Positions 27,630 through 37,519 of a stretch of 64,000 nucleotides of DNA are shown one piece after another. The notes under the pieces were generated by a model that did no database searches, was not told the DNA's origin, and saw nothing but the letters and a program-made list of their open reading frames with translations. Source of the stretch: G963674955 sp963674955 (GTDB taxonomy: Bacteria; Desulfobacterota; Desulfovibrionia; Desulfovibrionales; Desulfovibrionaceae); contig CAXXKR010000004.1 in assembly GCA_963674955.2 (NCBI GenBank), forward strand, positions 868,001-932,000. Direction: 5' to 3'. The position numbers and the translations under genes were made by a program. The first letter of the stretch is position 1. Each line of letters begins with the position of its first letter.

Positions 27630-28995
27630 TGCGCTTTCCCCCGAAATTCGGACCACCGGTTAAAGTGGAATCTGCGTCCTTAAACCGATAAGGAAGGACG
27701 TATGACTAAGAGCAACAAAAGACGGAAGCATTCGGACAAGTTCAAGGCCAAGGTCGCGCTTGAGGCGATACGTGGCGTGAAGACGCTGGCGCAATTGGCT
27801 GCTGAGCACAAAGTGCACCCAAACCAAATTTCTACGTGGAAAAGACAGCTCCTTGAAAATGCCGAGGGCATCTTCTCCGGCGACAAGAAAGCCAAGAGCC
27901 AGGAAGAGGTCACCGCTCCGCTGTTTGAAGAGATCGGGCGGCTCAAGATGGATATCAAGTGGCTTGAAAAAAAGTTGTAAGCCTGCCGCTTGAACTGCGC
28001 CGCCAGTGGATTAAACCGGATCGGGAATATTCCATCCGGCGGCAATGCAGGTTGGCAGGCGTTTCCCGCTCAGGTTTTTACTACAAGTCCGTAGCCGAGT
28101 CCGATGAGAACCTGGATCTGATGCGGCTGATCGACGAACAATACCTGCGCCAGCCGGACTACGGTTCCCCGCGCATGACGGACTGGCTGAAAGCCCAGGG
28201 CTGTCGAGTGAACCATAAACGGGTTGAGCGGCTGATGAAATTGATGGGGCTTCAGGCAATCACTCCGGGACCGCACACGAGCACGCCCAACCCTGAGCAC
28301 CCCGTATATCCGTATCTGTTGAAAGGAGTTGCCATTGAACGAAAAAACCAAGTCTGGAGCGCTGATATTACCTATATTCCCATGCAGCGCGGCTTTCTGT
28401 ATCTTGTCGCAGTGATCGACTGGCGGAGTCGGTTCGTTTTGGCCTGGGAGCTGTCGAATTCCATGGATAGTTCCTTCTGCGTGGATGCGCTGAACAAGGC
28501 GTTATGCATCTCCACGCCGGAGGTGTTCAACACGGACCAGGGAGCGCAGTTCACCAGTCGAGAGTTCACGGGCATCCTGCAGGACAAGGGCATAGCCATC
28601 AGCATGGACGGCAAAGGGCGGGCAATCGACAATGTGTTCGTCGAGCGGCTGTGGTGGACTGTGAAATACGAGGACGTCTACCCCAAGGCGTATTCCGATG
28701 GAATCGAGCTATACCATGGGCTGACACGGTATTTTCACTACTACAATGAAGAGCGCAGACATTCATCGTTGGACAAAAGGACTCCAGCGGACGTATACAG
28801 AGGCTGTTTCAATGTTCATTGACTTGGCTCGTATCCGTTGTTCCGCTCCGCCCTCGGCCCTTCGGGCCGCCCCTACGGGGACGGGCTACGCTCCACAACG
28901 GATACGGCAAACCGCCTCCTCGGACGCATGAACTCGGACGCCGGACTCCACCTTAAAATGACCGATCAGTGGTCCAAAGGATGGGGGGAGGCGCA
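27630..28995 (+). mobile_element. IS3-family element, copy 1 (1366 bp)
   Basis: The ends TGCGCTTTCCCCC and, inverted, TGCGCCTCCCCCC match imperfectly over about 25 bases including GGACCAC. The insertion is flanked by AAC on both sides (27627-27629 and 28996-28998), a 3-bp duplication usual for many IS3-family elements. It interrupts the serine recombinase gene. An identical-length copy lies at 37520-38885 in the same orientation. Between orfB and the right end is a strong secondary structure: CGTATCCGTTGT (28830-28841) pairs with 28895-28906 over 12 bases, with GC-rich inner stems. Confidence 0.93.
27702..28822 (+). CDS. IS3-family transposase OrfAB, copy 1 (programmed -1 frameshift)
   Basis: OrfA (27702-27980, 92 residues) has a helix-turn-helix and leucine zipper ending WLEKKL. 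OrfB carries the DDE integrase core: Asp in WSADITYIP, Asp in NTDQGAQFTSREF, Glu in DNVFVERLWW. A slippery A-AAA-AAG run at 27968-27974 lies just before the OrfA stop. Shifting -1 there continues as VVSLPLELRRQWIKPDREYS directly into OrfB, giving a fusion of about 373 residues. This is the usual IS3-family strategy. Both reading frames look intact, so the element may be active. Confidence 0.9.
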
Positions 28996-30139
28996 AACCA
29001 CCATAGGCCAAACGCTGCACAAAATTGCTCCATAAACTTCTTTCCAGCTTGTCTTGGTTCAAATATGGCAATCTACAACGCTCACGGCCTTTTCGTTCAA
29101 GTTCCTTCTTGTTTGTTTGCTTCCAATAGCAACAATAAAGGCGTGCCGGGGTTTTTCTGTCATGGTATGCATTGCTATAAGGTTTAATCCTACCTCCACA
29201 TTCTGCACACACAAGCTTGTCTCGCAGCCAAAAATCCTGCGACCAGCCAGCGCGCTTGCTTTTCGTTTTGTTGTGATCAAGCCGATCTTGTATCGCCCGC
29301 CAACGTGACTTAGTAATTAGGGGTTCTACTTCCCAGGCTATCCATTCACTTTCGGGCTTCATTTTTTTTGTTTTCTTTTCCTTCTCATACACATACTGGC
29401 CTGTATAAAATCTTCCCGCAGGGGCAGGATGCCGCAATTTCTCAGCCACAGTAACTCCCGTAAAGGGCTTTCCCTTACGGCCTACGTAACCAAGCTTTCC
29501 GAGTTCATCGGCAACAGCCTTAGTCCCTAGACCTAAGTCCAAGTAAAGATTCACAATCTTCAAATATATTTCTTTCTCCTTGGGGTGATGGCGGATGTTT
29601 TTTTCACTTTTCCCCTTGGCATTAATCTGCCCGTCTTCTTCACCATCAAAACAGTACCCATATGGCAATTGGCCTATAAACCGTTTCTTCTTCTGCCAAA
29701 GAGCAGCTCTTACCCCCTGGGTCCGCTCACTAATCACGGCTGCCTCCATTTCAGCCACAGCCGAAAGAACGGTTAAAAGAAACTTACCCATATGACCGCC
29801 CGTATCGATATGATCAGCAATCGAAACAAACTCTACTCCGTTATCCGTTAGGAAAGTCACGCTATTCAATACATCCTCAGTTTTTCGACCAAAGCGATCA
29901 AGCTTCCAAACGATGAAATAGTCAATTTCACCTTCCGCAGCCTTATCAAGTGCAGCTTTAAGTCCTAACCGCCCATCTTTGCTAGCTCCGCTAATCCCCT
30001 CATCGGTGAAGATATTTACCAACTTCAAATCGTTCAGTTTGCATTGGGTTTCAATTTTCTTCCGCTGCATCTCTAAAGAATTACCATTTTCAACCTGGGC
30101 TTGAGTAGAAACTCTCGTATAGCCTATCGCACATTTCAT
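28996..30139 (-). pseudogene. large serine recombinase, N-terminal part
   Basis: The site-specific integrase of the element. The first 140 residues are a resolvase domain with the nucleophile Ser near residue 11 (GYTRVSTQAQ), IVWKLDRFGRKTEDVL and EMEAAVISERT. A recombinase domain follows, then a zinc ribbon (LVCAECGGRIKPY with a later YCCYWKQ and RCRLPYL). The frame is broken by the IS at 28995 after the residues RLAYGG. The ATG at 30139 follows AGAGG at six bases; a GTG at 30142 is the alternative. Joined to 27061-27626 it makes 569 residues, a normal size. As it stands the protein lacks its coiled coil and is likely inactive for integration or excision. Confidence 0.92.
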
Positions 30140-30264
30140 CACTTGCCTCTCAAGGATATATGATTATGGCCGTCCAACACGCTAATCGCTAGGCCCGCGT
30201 ACTGCTTATCCGCAACAACTTTGGCGGACCAGCCCTGCTCCTATTACTGTATACAGAGTTAGAG

Positions 30265-30834
30265 CTAAAAATCAGGGATACTTTTTTTTAGCGCCGTGTA
30301 TAATGTCTGCCTACTAATCCTATATTCATCTGCCAACGCTGCCTTTTTTTCTCCATAAGCAAGTCTTCTTTTTATCTCATTGACCTGCTCAGCAGACAAT
30401 GCCCTCTTCCGACCTTTATACTTTCCAGCGGCCTTTGCCTTGGCAATTCCCTCAGCTTGCCTTTCCCGCAACAAATTTCGCTCGAACTCCGCAAAAGCTC
30501 CCATCATCTGAAGCATAAGCTTGGACATGGAGTCGTCATTGCCGTTGAACGTTAGCCCTTCTCGGTGGAACCTAACGGTAACACCCTTGCTGACCAATGA
30601 ATCAAGCAAATCCTGGCAGTCGCGAAGATTTCGACAAAGCCTGTCAATGGAATGGACGTTCAGTGTGTCGCCCTCACGGATGTAAGTAAGGCACTCCTGC
30701 AAGGCAGGTCTGTTGGTGTCCTTTGCGCTGGCCTTGTCCGTAAAGGTTTTATCAAACGTTATCCCGTCAAGCTGTCGGGACGTGTTTTGCTCGACCGTGC
30801 TAACTCGGATGTAGGCAATATTTTGTCCTGACAT
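30265..30834 (-). CDS. small serine recombinase (resolvase/invertase family)
   Basis: A 189-residue protein with the catalytic Ser near residue 12 (AYIRVSTVEQN), VHSIDRLCRNLRD, the long E helix (MGAFAEFERNLLRERQAEG) and a C-terminal helix-turn-helix (LADEYRISRQTLYTAL). It resembles Tn3-type resolvases and DNA invertases such as Hin/Pin. It appears intact, has AGGAGGCTAAA before its ATG, and lies upstream of the large recombinase on the same strand. Its recombination site is not identified; it could act on inverted or direct repeats within the island. Confidence 0.92.
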   Translation of the reverse strand: MSGQNIAYIRVSTVEQNTSRQLDGITFDKTFTDKASAKDTNRPALQECLTYIREGDTLNVHSIDRLCRNLRDCQDLLDSLVSKGVTVRFHREGLTFNGNDDSMSKLMLQMMGAFAEFERNLLRERQAEGIAKAKAAGKYKGRKRALSAEQVNEIKRRLAYGEKKAALADEYRISRQTLYTALKKSIPDF

Positions 30835-30847
30835 TTTAGCCTCCTGT

Positions 30848-30868
30848 CTATTTAAAACGTTAAAATAG
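30848..30868. promoter_or_regulatory. 21-bp near-palindrome upstream of the resolvase gene
   Basis: CTATTT and AAATAG form perfect 6-base arms around a central AACGTT. It sits between 14 and 34 bases upstream of the resolvase start, next to TCTAGA-containing sequence. A site for autoregulation or resolvase binding is plausible; nothing more can be said. Confidence 0.35.
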
Positions 30869-30988
30869 ATTCTAGACTAACATGGACAAAACGTAAAGAA
30901 AATAAATTTTGAAGTCTAACTAGATGGGATTCTGGCGGTTTAGTGGGATAAAGTTAGGGTATACCCTATTCTACTCTTGGCCTCCGGC

Positions 30989-31290
30989 CTCTCACGCCGG
31001 TGACAGGGGGTCGAAAAACTTCAATAAACGCAGGAGCCTGCGCTTTTTCTCGAGCCTCCAGCTTCTAATCGGGTTTCGAATTTGAAGAAGGTGGCTCTTT
31101 TCCTTGCTTCTCTTCTTTTTGAGCTTGACTACTCCTGGTGCTATTTAAGAATTGACGCGTGCTCCGACATGGTTTTCCCTGGGGTTTTCAGGTAAAGTGC
31201 CCCAGGTCACAAGGTCAGTATCAGACACTCAGGGAAGGTTGTCGCGGGTCAGGCTGTGGATTTTTATATGAAAATGGGCATTTGCATGTA
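30989..31290 (+). repeat. 300-bp diverged direct repeat, copy A (leader of the PocR hybrid kinase)
   Basis: This non-coding stretch is clearly homologous to 35481-35781 (about 80% by eye) and each copy lies directly upstream of a PAS sensor gene. Highly conserved blocks are GGTGACAGGGGGTCGAAAAA, the TTGAGC-N17-TATTTA candidate promoter at 31119-31147, GGGGTTTTCAGGTAAA and the ATGAAAATGGGCAT block near the gene start. A short hairpin, CGCAG-GAGC-CTGCG, at about 31029-31042 is followed by CTTTTTC. It is either a shared promoter/leader or a duplication scar. The interval between the resolvase and this repeat holds no gene. Confidence 0.7.
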
Positions 31291-31340
31291 ACCTTTGCCA
31301 TCGCAATCTTTTTTTTGTCGGGTTCTTCTTTGGGGGAAAG

Positions 31341-34300
31341 ATGAGTCGGGAGAATAGGAAATCAAAGAAAGAACTGCTCAATGAATTGGAGCAGGCAAGG
31401 CATCGCGTTCGAGAGCTTGAAGCTGAGCTTTCGGAGACCCCCAACGCCCTTGACTTCCCGCTCTTCCCCACAGAGGAACAGGCCCCTGATCTTGCGTCCA
31501 TAGTCGACACGCAAGCCATCCAGGCAATGATGAATGAGTTCCACCGGTTGACCGGCATTGGTATCGCCGTTTTGGATATTTCAGGCAAAGTGCTCGTGGC
31601 TACTGGTTGGCAAGACCTCTGCACGAAGTTTCACCGGGTTCACCCGGATACCAATGTGAATTGCCTTGAAAGCGACTGCTCCCTCTCAAGGGGTGTCCAG
31701 CCCGGTGAGTTCAAACGCTACAAGTGCAAGAACAACATGTGGGACATCGCGACTCCCATCGTGGTGGATGGAATTCACGTGGGCAATATTTTCCTGGGCC
31801 AGTTCTTCTTTGATGACGAGGAGCCGGATCGCGAATCATTCCGACAGCAGGCGCGCCAATACGGGTTTGATGAAGCCCAGTACCTGGACGCACTGGACCG
31901 GGTTCCTCGCTGGAGTCGGGAACAAGTGAACACGGTCATGAAGTTTTACGCCATGTTCACGGAATACGTTTCCATGACAGGGTACACATCGGCCCGACTT
32001 TCAAAAACCCTGAGTGAACTCTCGGCGAGCGAACAATATCGCAACGCCATTTTGCAGACAACAGTCGACGGCTTCTGGGTTATCGACAACAGAGGCCGCA
32101 TCATCGAGGTCAACGATAGCTATTGCGCCATGTCCGGCTACGAGCGCCAGGAGATCATCGGCATGGGAATCCATGACCTGGACGACGGAGAGTCCCCTGA
32201 CGTGACTGCCACCCGGCTCGAGCGGATCATCGCAAACGGGCACGAGATATTCAAAGTCCGCCATCGACGCAAGGACGGAAGCATTTTCCCCGTAGAAATA
32301 TCGGCGAGTTATCTAGATGTCGAAGGTGGACAATTAATTTGCTTCTGTCGCAATATCACCGATCAACAACAGGCACATAAGCAACTCGAGGCGACCGTAG
32401 AGCGCCTTAACGAGTCCCAGGTCCTTGGCGGTCTGGGCGACTGGGACTGGAATCCGGAGACGGATATCGTCACCTGGTCTGAGAACTTGTACCATCTTCT
32501 TGGACTAGACCCTGACTTGCCACCGCCAAACTACGAAGGTCAATTGGCCCTCTATAATGCGGAAAGCGCTCAGAGGCTGCATGAAGCAGTAACTCAAGCC
32601 CTAGAGCAGGGCCGCCCCTATAGCGTGGACCTTTCTCGCACCAACCCGGATGGACGGGTTTTCCATTTTCAAGTTCGGGGCGTTCCAGAGATGGACTCTG
32701 GCGGGAACCTTGTCCGCCTGAAAGGCACCGTTCAGGATATCACAGAACGCAAGGAGGCCGAAGAGGCGCTTAGGGCAAGTGAAGAACGGATCCGCCGCTT
32801 GTTGGAGAACGCCAAGGACATGATTTTCAGGATGGTCTTGCCCCAGGGCATTTACGAAATCGTGAGCCCTGCGTCACAGGAAATAGTCGGATACACCCCT
32901 CAAGAATTCTATGACAACCCAATGCTGATCAAAAGTATCGTACATCCTGATTGGCGCGATTATTTCCGGGAACAATGGGAGATGCTCCTCCGGGGTGAAG
33001 TGCCAAAGACCTACGAATATCAAATTATCAAAAAGTCCGGTGAGCAAAGGTGGCTCAACCAGCGAAACATGTTGATCCTCGACGATCAAGGCAAGCCAGT
33101 GGCCTTGGAAGGCATCGTCACGGACATCACCGAACAAAAACACGCATCGCTAGATAAAGAGCGCCATGCGAAGCACTTGCAAAACGTCTTGGAAGCCACG
33201 GCGGATGGTATTTGGGAATGGGATATGAGTACGGACACTTTGTCCTTCAGTTCAAAGTATTACACCATACTTGGATATGAGCCAGGTGAATTCCCTGCTT
33301 CATTCGCGGCGTGGTCTGATCTTCTTCACCCTGAAGACCGGGATTCGACCCAACAAATTGCCAATGCATGGTTAGAGTCGATGGATGGCATGTATGAGAA
33401 CACATTCCGGATGCGAACCAAGCAGGGCGAATACCGCTGGATTGAAGCCAAGGCAAAGGTTGTGAAGTATGATTCCTCAGGCGCTCCACAATTACTGGTT
33501 GGCAATCATGTTGATATAACCAATCGGAGAAAAGCTGAACAGGAACTCATACAAGCACATAGACGTCTATCCTTTCATGTAGAAAATTCACCCTTGGCTG
33601 TCATAGAATGGAAAAATGGGACGCATATTAAGACGTGGTCCAAGCAGGCAGAAAAGATTTTTGGCTGGAGGGCTGAAGAGGTCACTGGCAAGAGTTGGTC
33701 GGACTTTGAATTAATCCACCCTGAAGATCAAGAGGCTGCTGAAAAGCAGATTGCCCGGCTTTTTGAAGGAGTAGATACTTCCAATACCATTCAAAACCGA
33801 AACTTCAGAAAAGATAAATCGGTTGTATATTGCAATTGGTACAATTCTCCGCTCAGAGACGATAACGGCAATATGATCTCAATACTTTCGCAGGTGGCGG
33901 ACGTGACTGAACTCAAAGAGTTTGAATATAATTTGTTGCAAGCAAAGGAGCAAGCCGAAGCCGCTAACCGCACTAAGTCTGAATTCCTTGCCAATATGAG
34001 CCATGAGATCCGAACGCCGATGAACGGTGTTCTCGGGATGCTCCAACTATTGCAAACGACCAGCCAGAGCGCGGAGCAAAAGGAATATACCCTTACAGCA
34101 ATTCAGTCCTCTAAGAGACTGACCCGTCTACTCTCAGACATCCTCGACTTGTCCAGAGTCGAAGCAAATCGTCTTTCCATTCAATCCAGACCGCTTGATC
34201 TCGCAGAAGTGGTGAGTCAAACATGCGAACTGTTCAAGCCAATTGCGCAACAGACCCAGGTCAAGTTGGTATGTCACGTCGAACCCAGTATCCCCAGCAA

Positions 34301-35102
34301 CCTGACTGGGGATTCAGCTCGCCTCCAGCAGGTTTTGACAAATATCATTGGGAACGCGTTCAAATTCACCAGGGAAGGATATATTTCTGTCGAAGCGTAT
34401 CCTCTTACCACTTACGATCTATACAAATCCCGAGTTCTTTTTAGCGTCACTGACACCGGCATCGGCATAGCAGACGAGAAGATTGAACAGTTGTTTCAGC
34501 CTTTCTCGCAGGTGAGTACAGGCTATCGGAGAGATTACCAAGGCGCAGGCCTGGGTCTCTCGATCTGCAAAAAACTGATTGAACTCATGGGAGGAAGTAT
34601 TTCCATTGAGAGTGAATTAGGTGAAGGAACAACCGTCCATTTTTGCATCACCTTTAGCGTTGATGAGCCGATAGTGAGTCAGGAAATTTCCTCTCCAATA
34701 ATTGGAAAGAGCAAGCAGCTTCGAATTCTGCTAGCTGAAGATGAGGACGTGAACCGGTTCGCCACCTCAAAGCTTCTGGAAAGAAAGGGGCATGTTGTCA
34801 AAGCCGCCAAGGATGGTCAGGAAGCAATTGCCCTTCTCAAGGATGACAGCTTCGACCTAATCCTGATGGACATTCAGATGCCTGTCATGGACGGCGTGGA
34901 AGCTACCAAAGCCATTCGAGGGGGAGATGCGGGGCAAGGCAAGAAGGATATCCCGATCATTGCCATGACAGCCTATGCCATGGGTGGGGACAAGGAAAAG
35001 TTTCTTGAGGCGGGAATGAATGGGTACATTGCTAAGCCTGTCGACCTGGAACAGCTTGAGGATTTACTTCAGAAGGTTTTCAATACTCCGAGTGACAAGT
35101 GA
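31341..35102 (+). CDS. hybrid sensor histidine kinase (PocR-PAS5-HisKA-HATPase-REC)
   Basis: A 1253-residue cytoplasmic hybrid kinase. After a short coiled coil comes a PocR ligand-binding domain (about residues 55-230; VHPDTNVNCLESDCSLSRG, NIFLGQFFFDD). Five PAS domains follow between about 245 and 860. The transmitter has its His near residue 888 (NMSHEIRTPMNGVLGML) and an ATPase with NIIGNAFKF, DTGIGIAD and GLGLSICK. A C-terminal receiver has the Asp near residue 1177 (LILMDIQMPVMDG). The ATG has GGGGGAAAG upstream. The transmitter and receiver closely resemble those of the kinase at 42097-45159, whereas the sensory parts differ. A downstream phosphotransfer or output protein is not seen. 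Confidence 0.92.
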   Translation: MSRENRKSKKELLNELEQARHRVRELEAELSETPNALDFPLFPTEEQAPDLASIVDTQAIQAMMNEFHRLTGIGIAVLDISGKVLVATGWQDLCTKFHRVHPDTNVNCLESDCSLSRGVQPGEFKRYKCKNNMWDIATPIVVDGIHVGNIFLGQFFFDDEEPDRESFRQQARQYGFDEAQYLDALDRVPRWSREQVNTVMKFYAMFTEYVSMTGYTSARLSKTLSELSASEQYRNAILQTTVDGFWVIDNRGRIIEVNDSYCAMSGYERQEIIGMGIHDLDDGESPDVTATRLERIIANGHEIFKVRHRRKDGSIFPVEISASYLDVEGGQLICFCRNITDQQQAHKQLEATVERLNESQVLGGLGDWDWNPETDIVTWSENLYHLLGLDPDLPPPNYEGQLALYNAESAQRLHEAVTQALEQGRPYSVDLSRTNPDGRVFHFQVRGVPEMDSGGNLVRLKGTVQDITERKEAEEALRASEERIRRLLENAKDMIFRMVLPQGIYEIVSPASQEIVGYTPQEFYDNPMLIKSIVHPDWRDYFREQWEMLLRGEVPKTYEYQIIKKSGEQRWLNQRNMLILDDQGKPVALEGIVTDITEQKHASLDKERHAKHLQNVLEATADGIWEWDMSTDTLSFSSKYYTILGYEPGEFPASFAAWSDLLHPEDRDSTQQIANAWLESMDGMYENTFRMRTKQGEYRWIEAKAKVVKYDSSGAPQLLVGNHVDITNRRKAEQELIQAHRRLSFHVENSPLAVIEWKNGTHIKTWSKQAEKIFGWRAEEVTGKSWSDFELIHPEDQEAAEKQIARLFEGVDTSNTIQNRNFRKDKSVVYCNWYNSPLRDDNGNMISILSQVADVTELKEFEYNLLQAKEQAEAANRTKSEFLANMSHEIRTPMNGVLGMLQLLQTTSQSAEQKEYTLTAIQSSKRLTRLLSDILDLSRVEANRLSIQSRPLDLAEVVSQTCELFKPIAQQTQVKLVCHVEPSIPSNLTGDSARLQQVLTNIIGNAFKFTREGYISVEAYPLTTYDLYKSRVLFSVTDTGIGIADEKIEQLFQPFSQVSTGYRRDYQGAGLGLSICKKLIELMGGSISIESELGEGTTVHFCITFSVDEPIVSQEISSPIIGKSKQLRILLAEDEDVNRFATSKLLERKGHVVKAAKDGQEAIALLKDDSFDLILMDIQMPVMDGVEATKAIRGGDAGQGKKDIPIIAMTAYAMGGDKEKFLEAGMNGYIAKPVDLEQLEDLLQKVFNTPSDK

Positions 35103-35480
35103 TTACATTGTTGATTGAACAGTTTTGATAGCGATTGATACTGCTTACAGAAATGCACACGAATACGACTTTTTGAAAAACGCAGCATCCTGCGTTTATG
35201 TACGAACCGCTAACCGATCAAGAGCAAATGAAATGGGTGGATCGTTCAACACTAACCATTCAGTTTTAGTGAACACAACCACACAAACTAAATGATTCAG
35301 CTGCATCAGTCATATATTACAACGGCATCTTGGACGCCATCAGAGCTGTTACTGCTTCCACTTGCCCCAGCCCCCTGGACACAAATTGGACACAAATCCT
35401 GGTGATCCAGGTGAGCCAGATGCGTGACGTGATTCTGGTAACGGCGTAAAGTACTTGAAATAATTGAAGAAGCGCGGGCT
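35103..35480. other. non-coding interval after the hybrid kinase
   Basis: No convincing gene. A perfect 8-base hairpin, AAACGCAG-CATC-CTGCGTTT, lies at 35178-35197; its T-run is on the minus strand, so it would terminate minus-strand transcripts rather than the kinase. At about 35379-35398 an ACAAATTGGACACAAATCC tract appears, of a kind often seen near island ends. I could not assign it. Confidence 0.4.
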
Positions 35481-35781
35481 CTCTCACGACGGTGACAGGG
35501 GGTCGAAAAACTTCAATAAACGCATGAACCTGCGCTTTTCTCAATCCTCCAGCTTCTAGTCCGGTTTCGAATTTGAAGGAGGTGAATCTCTCCCAGAATT
35601 ATCTTCTTCTTGAGCTTGACTACTCCTGGTGCTATTTAGGTATTGACGTGTGCTCCGCATAGTTTTTCCCGGGGTTTTCAGGTAAAATTCTCCAGGGCCA
35701 AGGGCCCGTATCAGCAGCACTCAAGGGTGGTGGTCACGGGTCAGACTGTGATTTTTACATGAAAATGGGCATCTTCATGTA
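35481..35781 (+). repeat. 300-bp diverged direct repeat, copy B (leader of the second PAS gene)
   Basis: Homologous to 30989-31290 along its whole length. In this copy the 3' end forms a cleaner inverted repeat, TACATGAA with TTCATGTA around AATGGGCATC (35756-35781), about 30 bases before the next start codon. The TTGAGC-N17-TATTTA block is fully conserved. Its presence before two different sensor genes points to shared control or to duplication of a leader plus gene. Confidence 0.7.
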
Positions 35782-35811
35782 GTACAAGTAGATTATCAAT
35801 TCGGGGGGAGC

Positions 35812-37519
35812 ATGGGGCATAAATCTGGCTCTACGAGTCTCGAACGAGACCAGTTGTGGCTTATTGTTCAAAACGCGCGAGAAGGTATCGCCGTCACCCA
35901 AGATGGCGTAGTCGTCTTTTGCAATCCACGTGCATGCGAAATTCTGGGGTACTCAAAGATTGAGTTGCAATCCCATGGCATGGAATTTTTCATTCATCCG
36001 GAAGACCGGGAAATAGTCCTTCGTTACCATGCGAGTCGCAGTTCAGGCCAGAATACTCCTGAGAGATACGAGCATCGGTTGTTGCGTAAGTCCGGTGAAT
36101 CCATTTGGGTAGAAGTGTCTGGCACACTCATCGACTGGAAGGGAAATCCCGCCACTCTGAACACGTTCATTGATATTTCAAAGAGGAAAACGGCGGAGAA
36201 GAGTCTTAAGAAAAGCTCTTTCCGTTATCAAAACCTCAGACAAACAATGAAGTACGGCGTCGAAGAAGTCGATCTGGAAGGCAGAATCGTCTTTCACAAT
36301 GACGCATGTTCGACCATTCTTGGGTATAATCCTGGAGAACTTATCGGTACTTATATCTGGGATCACGACCCAGACCAGAATTATATTGACCGTCTAAAAG
36401 ACTACTTCGAGTATATCAAAACCGAAAAGCCGACACCAGAGCCTTATGTCTCAAAAAATGTCAAGAAAACAGGTGAAGTGATAGATGTCCTCGTTGACTG
36501 GGATTATTTACACGATCAGGATGGCAGCCTTACGGGCTTTATCAGTGTTCTTACCGACATCACCTTGAGCAAGAAGGCGGAAGAGTCGCTCTCGCTTCAG
36601 GGACTTGTGCTTAACCAGATTCAAGACCGAGTTGTCATAACCGATTTAGATGGAACAATCAGTTTTATCAACGACGCGACAGTGAAGATGTTGGGCTACG
36701 AGCCCGAAAAACTTATTGGCAAGTCTGTCAACATATTTGGCGACGATCCAAAATGCGGCTCCTCACAAAGAGAGATACTGAAAACAACGCTGCACGACGG
36801 AAGTTGGCGCGGAGAAGTGGTCAATTATACCCGCCGACGGCGAAAGGGTCATTCTGGACTGCCGCATCCAAAGAGTTCATGACCAGGAAGGCAAACCCGT
36901 GGCGCTTTGCGGCATATCGACGGATATTACAAAGCAGAAACAAACTGAACAAACGATTCTGGACAATGAGCAACGCTACCGGTTGCTTGCCGAGAATACC
37001 ACCGATTCCATATGGTCTATGGATTCAAATTTCAAGTTCACGTACCTCTCTCCCTCGACAGAATATCTTTTGGGTTATCCTGTTCAGTCTTGGTATACTC
37101 TCGATTGGGAAGATGTTGTCGATCCAGAACATATGAAATCAGTTGTAGATGTTTTCAACAATATTCGCTCCACCCCTGAAATTGGAAGTGTTACTTCTGA
37201 GGCATTACTTAGACACAAAGATGGGCATGGTGTTTGGGTTGAGTTCAATGTTTCTCCTGCATATTCAGAAGATGGCACTCTACAAGGGTTTGTAGGAGTG
37301 ACACGTGACATTACAGAACGAAAGGAATCTGAACGCAGAATATCGAGTTCGAAATCAAAGTTTCAATCCCTGTTCGATAATGCGGGGGAAGGTATTTTTA
37401 TCGCAGACGGGTCCTCGACAATAACTGATGCAAATCAATCGGCAGCGGAAATTCTTGGCTATGACTCTCCGGATGAACTTGTAGGCTTGAACGCAAAAGA
37501 TTTAATACACCCTAATGAC
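35812..37519 (+). pseudogene. PAS-domain sensor gene, frameshifted and truncated by IS
   Basis: The gene starts MGHKSGSTSLERDQLWLIV with GGGGGGAGC before its ATG and encodes at least five PAS domains. An extra C in a CCGCCGACGG run at about 36831-36835 shifts the frame: the first frame ends at 36882, while a second frame resumes with DGERVILDCRIQRVHDQEGK and continues as VALCGISTDITKQK. At 37519 the coding sequence stops abruptly in a sixth PAS-like unit (NAKDLIHPND) where the IS3-family copy 2 begins. No transmitter remains. It was probably another PAS histidine kinase, and the sequence after the IS is not its continuation. Confidence 0.88.

Noticed and set aside
28886..28995. Open-frame extension of the serine recombinase and of the sensor at 38886 into the IS right end (LRLPPSF...CRIRCGA).
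   Set aside because: The same residues follow two unrelated proteins because both frames read into the same IS end. They are fusion artefacts, not domains.
30989..31020. Sequence resembling a tRNA 3' half (CTCACGCCGGTGACAGGGGGTCGAAAA), also at 35481.
   Set aside because: The T-arm does not close (no matching CCCC after the loop), and no D-arm or anticodon arm precedes it. At most it is an old tRNA-derived attachment scar; I do not call a tRNA.
31101..31330. c-di-GMP or other known riboswitch in the sensor leaders.
   Set aside because: I could not fit the conserved blocks to a known riboswitch consensus, so only the repeat and hairpins are reported.
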